Of a DNA stretch of 64,000 nt, positions 61,667 to 64,000 are shown one piece after another. The DNA is from Streptomyces sp. HUAS ZL42 (lineage in GTDB: Bacteria; Actinomycetota; Actinomycetes; Streptomycetales; Streptomycetaceae): the NCBI RefSeq assembly GCF_040782645.1, contig NZ_CP160403.1, positions 5,305,001-5,369,000 on the forward strand, written 5' to 3'. Each line of letters begins with the position of its first letter. Within the stretch, counting starts at the first letter, position 1. The translations under genes and the position numbers were made by a program. The notes beneath the pieces were generated by a model. That model saw nothing but the letters and a program-made list of their open reading frames with translations, did no database searches and was not told where the DNA came from.

Positions 61667-62815
61667 GTGGATTTTGGATTCGCCGCCGAGGACGAGGCGT
61701 TCCGGTCAGAAGCGAGGGCGTGGCTGGCCGCACATGCCAACGACGCTCAAGACCGCCGCGCCTGGGAGCGCACCCTCGGTAAAGCCGGCTGGATCGGGCT
61801 CGGCTGGAGCGAAGGCGGGTACGGCAACCGGACCGCCACGCTCACCCAGCAGGTCGCCTGGGCCGAGGAGTACGCCCGTTCGCCCGCGCCCCCGCGCTCC
61901 GGCCACATCGGGGAGAACCTCCTCGCCCCCACCCTCCTCGCCCACGGCACCGAACAGCAGAAGGCCCGCTTTCTGCCCCCGATCGCCGCCGGCGACGAAC
62001 TCTGGTGCCAGGGCTACAGCGAGCCGGGCGCGGGCTCGGACCTGGCCGGCGTGCGCACCGCGGCCGTGCGCGAGCCGCAGGGGCCGTACTACCGGATCAC
62101 GGGTCAGAAGATCTGGACGTCGCTCGCACACGAGGCGGAGTGGTGCTTCGTGCTGGCCCGCACCGAGCCCGGCTCCCGCCGCCACCACGGTCTGAGCTTC
62201 CTGCTCGTCCCCATGGACCAGCCGGGCCGGATCGAGGTCCGCCCCATCCGCCAGATGACCGGCACCAGCGACTTCAACGAGGTCTTCTTCGACGGTGCAC
62301 GCGCGCGCGTGGAGCACGTCGTCGGCGGCGAGGGCGACGGCTGGCGTGTGGCGATGAGCCTGCTCGGCTTCGAGCGGGGGGTCTCGACGCTCGCCCAGCA
62401 GATCGGTTTCGCCGAGGAGCTGGGGCGGGTGCTGCGTACGGCCGTCGAGACGGGCGCGGTCGCCGATCCCGTCGTACGCGACCGGCTCGTCCGCCAGTGG
62501 GCCGAGCTGCGCACGATGCGCTGGAACGCCCTGCGCACGCTGGGGAGTTCCGGTGGGCCGGGCGCGCCCAGCGTGGCCAAGCTCCTGTGGGCCGGCTGGC
62601 ACCAGCGGCTGGGTGAGCTGGCGACGCAGGTGCGCGGGGCGGCGGCGGGGGCGGGTCCGTCGGACTGGTCGCCGTCCGCGCCGTACGAACTCGACGCCCT
62701 GCAGCACCTGTTCCTGTTCTCCCGGGCCGACACGATCTACGGCGGCTCGGACCAGGTCCAGCGCACGATCATCGCCGAGCGCGTGCTCGGTCTGCCCAAG
62801 GAAGCCAGGGGATAG
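61667..62815 (+). CDS. acyl-CoA dehydrogenase
   Basis: A 382-residue FadE-type ACAD. Motifs: WCQGYSEPGAGSDLAGVRTAA, ITGQKIWTSLAHEAEWCFVLAR, DFNEVFFDGARARVEHVVG and the end YGGSDQVQRTIIAERVLGLPKE. A third ACAD in the island, so at least two oxidation steps are likely. GAGGAGG precedes GTG 61667. It follows the SDR gene after repeat copy 6 and precedes the alcohol dehydrogenase by 24 bases. Confidence 0.9.
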   Translation: MDFGFAAEDEAFRSEARAWLAAHANDAQDRRAWERTLGKAGWIGLGWSEGGYGNRTATLTQQVAWAEEYARSPAPPRSGHIGENLLAPTLLAHGTEQQKARFLPPIAAGDELWCQGYSEPGAGSDLAGVRTAAVREPQGPYYRITGQKIWTSLAHEAEWCFVLARTEPGSRRHHGLSFLLVPMDQPGRIEVRPIRQMTGTSDFNEVFFDGARARVEHVVGGEGDGWRVAMSLLGFERGVSTLAQQIGFAEELGRVLRTAVETGAVADPVVRDRLVRQWAELRTMRWNALRTLGSSGGPGAPSVAKLLWAGWHQRLGELATQVRGAAAGAGPSDWSPSAPYELDALQHLFLFSRADTIYGGSDQVQRTIIAERVLGLPKEARG

Positions 62816-62839
62816 AAGCCAGGGGACAGAGGAGTCGCC

Positions 62840-63892
62840 GTGATGCGAGGCGTGGTGTTCGACGGCAGGCGGATCGAGGTCGTGGACGATCTGGTCGTAC
62901 GCGATCCGGGGCCCGGAGAAGTGCAGGTGGCGATCTCCGCTGCGGGGCTGTGCCACAGCGATCTGTCGGTCGTCGACGGGACGATTCCCTTCCCCGTGCC
63001 CGTGGTGCTCGGGCACGAGGGGGCAGGGGTCGTGGAGGCGGTGGGCGCGGGCGTCACGCATGTGGCACCCGGGGACCACGTCTCGCTGTCCACGCTCGCG
63101 AACTGCGGTACGTGTGCGCAGTGCGGGCGCGGCCGGCCGACGATGTGCCCGCAGGCCATCGGCCGCCCGGGACAGCCCTTCTCACAGGGGGGCGGCCCGG
63201 TGTACCAGTTCGCCTCCAACTCGGCCTTCGCGGAACGCACGGTGGTGAAGGCCGTGCAGGCCGTCCGCATCCCGAAGGACATCCCCATGCCGTCCGCCGC
63301 GCTCATCGGATGCGGCGTGCTGACGGGCGTCGGGGCGGTGCTCAACCGCGCGCGCGTGGACCGCGGGGACAGCGTCCTGGTCATCGGCACCGGCGGGATC
63401 GGCCTCAACGTCCTCCAGGGCGCGCGGATCGCGGGCGCCCTGCGGATCGTGGCCGTCGACGCCAATCCGGCGAAGGAGGAGGTGGCGCGGCGGTTCGGGG
63501 CGACGGACTTCCTGACGTCCACGGAGGGGGTGCGGGACCTCCTGCCCACGGGCGTGGACCACGCCTTCGAGTGCGTCGGACGCGTCGAACTCGTCCGCGA
63601 GGCCGTCGACCTGCTGGACCGCCACGGCCAGGCGGTGCTTCTGGGCGTGCCGCCAGCGACGGCCGAGGCGTCCTTCCGCGTCTCCTCCATGTACCTGGAC
63701 AAGTCCATCCTGGGCTGCCGCTACGGCTCGTCGCGCCCGCAGCGGGACATCGCCCTCTACGCCGACCTGTACCGGCAGGGCCGCCTGCTGCTCGACGAGT
63801 TGGTGACGGAGACGTATCCGGTCGAGGACTTCGAGAAGGCGGCGGCGGACGCGGCGGCGGGGCGGGTGGCCAGGGGAGTGCTGACGTTCTGA
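62840..63892 (+). CDS. zinc-dependent MDR alcohol dehydrogenase
   Basis: A 350-residue medium-chain dehydrogenase. Catalytic zinc: Cys in AAGLCHSD and the GHEGAGVVE segment. Structural zinc: four cysteines in CGTCAQCGRGRPTMC. Cofactor motif VIGTGGIGLNVLQGARIAGA. It belongs to the class III-like branch often paired with FadE genes, and may oxidise a hydroxyacid or alcohol intermediate. GTG 62840 follows GGAG by 5 bases; ATG 62843 is possible. Confidence 0.9.
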   Translation: MMRGVVFDGRRIEVVDDLVVRDPGPGEVQVAISAAGLCHSDLSVVDGTIPFPVPVVLGHEGAGVVEAVGAGVTHVAPGDHVSLSTLANCGTCAQCGRGRPTMCPQAIGRPGQPFSQGGGPVYQFASNSAFAERTVVKAVQAVRIPKDIPMPSAALIGCGVLTGVGAVLNRARVDRGDSVLVIGTGGIGLNVLQGARIAGALRIVAVDANPAKEEVARRFGATDFLTSTEGVRDLLPTGVDHAFECVGRVELVREAVDLLDRHGQAVLLGVPPATAEASFRVSSMYLDKSILGCRYGSSRPQRDIALYADLYRQGRLLLDELVTETYPVEDFEKAAADAAAGRVARGVLTF

Positions 63893-63974
63893 GCGAGTCC
63901 GCGCTCGCGGGAGTTGTCCACAGGCCCGGGAAAACCCGTGAGTCGTTGTCGGTGCCGCCCCCCACCGTCGTCGC

Positions 63975-64000
63975 ATGAGCCACCGCGACGTCGCCTCCAA
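63975..64000 (+). CDS. possible start of a gene cut by the window edge
   Basis: ATG 63975 opens a frame MSHRDVAS that runs off the end. A DnaA-box-like TTGTCCACA lies at 63914-63922. Too short to identify. Confidence 0.25.

Noticed and set aside
63914..63922. DnaA box TTGTCCACA as part of an origin
   Set aside because: A single intergenic copy; another match at 59703-59711 (minus) lies inside the cyclase gene. There is no cluster, and dnaA/dnaN are absent.

Overview
The window is high-GC actinobacterial DNA, almost certainly a Streptomyces chromosome. Support: GC-rich third codon positions, frequent GTG starts, translationally coupled operons, paired XRE/DUF397 genes, TTA-codon genes, a mycothiol-type enzyme domain, and a gene order that (from memory, not checked) recalls the S. 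coelicolor stretch from serC (SCO4366) through the cinnamate:CoA ligase (SCO4383), pdxH and citrate synthase 2 to dmdR1 (SCO4394). I see no rRNA or tRNA gene, CRISPR array, insertion sequence or prophage.

Layout. 1-9.1 kb: the 5' part of a CtpE-like P-type ATPase, DUF2530 and ribbon-helix-helix proteins, a MarR/MFS efflux pair with a palindromic operator, thpR, a 29-codon membrane peptide, an aldo/keto reductase, a Uma2-type nuclease, and secreted or hydrolytic enzymes. 9.2-13.8 kb: a secreted GH5-CBM2 endoglucanase behind a perfect CebR-type operator, then a membrane-anchored C-terminal nuclease (toxin-like, with two TTA codons) directly followed by a SUKH/SMI1 protein (candidate immunity), closed by a bidirectional terminator shared with serC. 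15-21.5 kb: a fused FAD/Fe-S 2-hydroxyacid dehydrogenase, an EamA exporter, a methyltransferase, a DUF6247 protein and an XRE-DUF397 module.

21.6-31.7 kb: an eight-gene operon joined mostly by 4-bp overlaps (TIGR03084-type protein, AtuA-like protein, biotin-dependent acyl-CoA carboxylase beta and alpha subunits, acyl-CoA dehydrogenase, cinnamate/4-coumarate:CoA ligase, enoyl-CoA hydratase, TetR regulator), with a palindrome in front that may be the TetR operator. 31.8-38 kb: pdxH, citrate synthase 2, a GNAT enzyme, a PAS/GAF-like protein, an SIS-domain protein and the iron regulator dmdR1. 38.6-53.3 kb: an alpha/beta-hydrolase without its serine, an ABC-2 exporter, a primase/polymerase-like protein, a TPR regulator, a protein with TQ repeats, a lipoprotein binding protein, purU, an ECF sigma/anti-sigma pair, a STAS protein and an EF-hand protein.

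53.3-63.9 kb: a catabolic island. An acyl-CoA ligase and an amidohydrolase diverge from one control region. The amidohydrolase is followed by an acyl-CoA dehydrogenase pair. Farther on, a cyclase-family protein and an SDR-ACAD-alcohol dehydrogenase run diverge from a second control region. Both regions carry near-identical 17-bp palindromes (consensus TCTGACGAYCCGTCAGA), so one unseen repressor probably controls the island. A family of short hairpin-forming intergenic repeats occurs at six places across the window.
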